Of a DNA stretch of 5,232 nucleotides, positions 5,195-5,232 are shown piece after piece. The stretch lies in assembly GCA_035456985.1 (NCBI GenBank), contig DATICE010000265.1:1-5232 (forward strand), given 5' to 3'. Below the pieces are notes generated by a model. It ran no database searches, had not been told where the DNA came from, and saw only the letters and a program-made list of their open reading frames with translations. The position numbers were made by a program, and so were the translations under genes. The stretch comes from SG8-41 sp035456985. GTDB taxonomy: Bacteria > Pseudomonadota > Gammaproteobacteria > Burkholderiales > SG8-41. Each line of letters opens with the position of its first letter. Positions within the stretch are counted from its first letter, which is position 1.

Positions 5195-5232
5195 ATGGCG
5201 AAGCCAACCATCGGCCTCATGCTCGGCGACGT
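5195..5232 (+). CDS. Start of a probable PdxA-family dehydrogenase, cut off by window
   Basis: Only 12 complete codons are present, reading MAKPTIGLMLGD, and the thirteenth (GT-) encodes Val. PdxA-type enzymes (4-hydroxythreonine-4-phosphate dehydrogenase and its catabolic relatives) begin in this way, with a short basic start, a hydrophobic strand and then GD leading into a GIGPE motif that would lie just beyond the edge. Catabolic PdxA2-like proteins oxidise a hydroxy acid with NAD(P), often with decarboxylation, which would suit the neighbouring pathway. It follows the PrpD-family gene by 35 bases in the same direction, so cotranscription is likely. The start codon abuts the 7-bp repeats and has no Shine-Dalgarno site, so a later start such as ATG 5219 cannot be excluded. 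The family call rests on very few residues. Confidence 0.5.
   Translation, partial: MAKPTIGLMLGD

Overview
The window comes from a high-GC bacterial chromosome. The protein families, codon bias and tight operon packing suggest a proteobacterium, most likely a betaproteobacterium (Burkholderiales-like). That placement is an impression from sequence style, not a database result. Almost all of the DNA is coding, and every gene I can identify encodes a soluble metabolic enzyme. No RNA genes, mobile elements, CRISPR arrays, transporters or regulators are visible.

Layout. The genes form two divergent blocks around a short spacer near 3652-3749. The leftward (minus-strand) block reads, in order of transcription: a LeuC/HacA-type aconitase-family large subunit (3651 to 2329), its small subunit (2308 to 1811), an enolase-superfamily protein of the mandelate racemase/muconate lactonizing type (1814 to 690, with an ATGA overlap), and an isocitrate lyase/PEP mutase superfamily lyase (about 664 to beyond the left edge, so its C-terminus is missing). 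The rightward block starts with an MmgE/PrpD-family protein (3750-5159), followed by the first 12-13 codons of what looks like a PdxA-type dehydrogenase (5195 to beyond the right edge). The spacer carries plausible divergent promoters whose -10 elements overlap, a perfect 6-4-6 inverted repeat next to the leftward ribosome binding site, and a short direct repeat.

Function. The set repeats the chemical logic of the 2-methylcitrate cycle and of 2,3-dimethylmalate degradation: PrpD-like dehydration or isomerisation, aconitase-type hydration on a [4Fe-4S] cluster, then retro-aldol cleavage by a cysteine-containing isocitrate-lyase-family enzyme. An enolase-superfamily enzyme and a probable PdxA-like dehydrogenase are added. 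There is no citrate synthase, leuA or leuB in view, so a catabolic pathway for a branched or hydroxylated di- or tricarboxylate is a better inference than leucine synthesis. The substrate cannot be read from the sequence.

The most unusual non-coding signal is a 7-bp tandem repeat with shared core TCA(C/T)CAC. It occurs at two separate gene junctions, 24-26 bases before or overlapping the lyase start and directly against the start codon of the PdxA-like gene.
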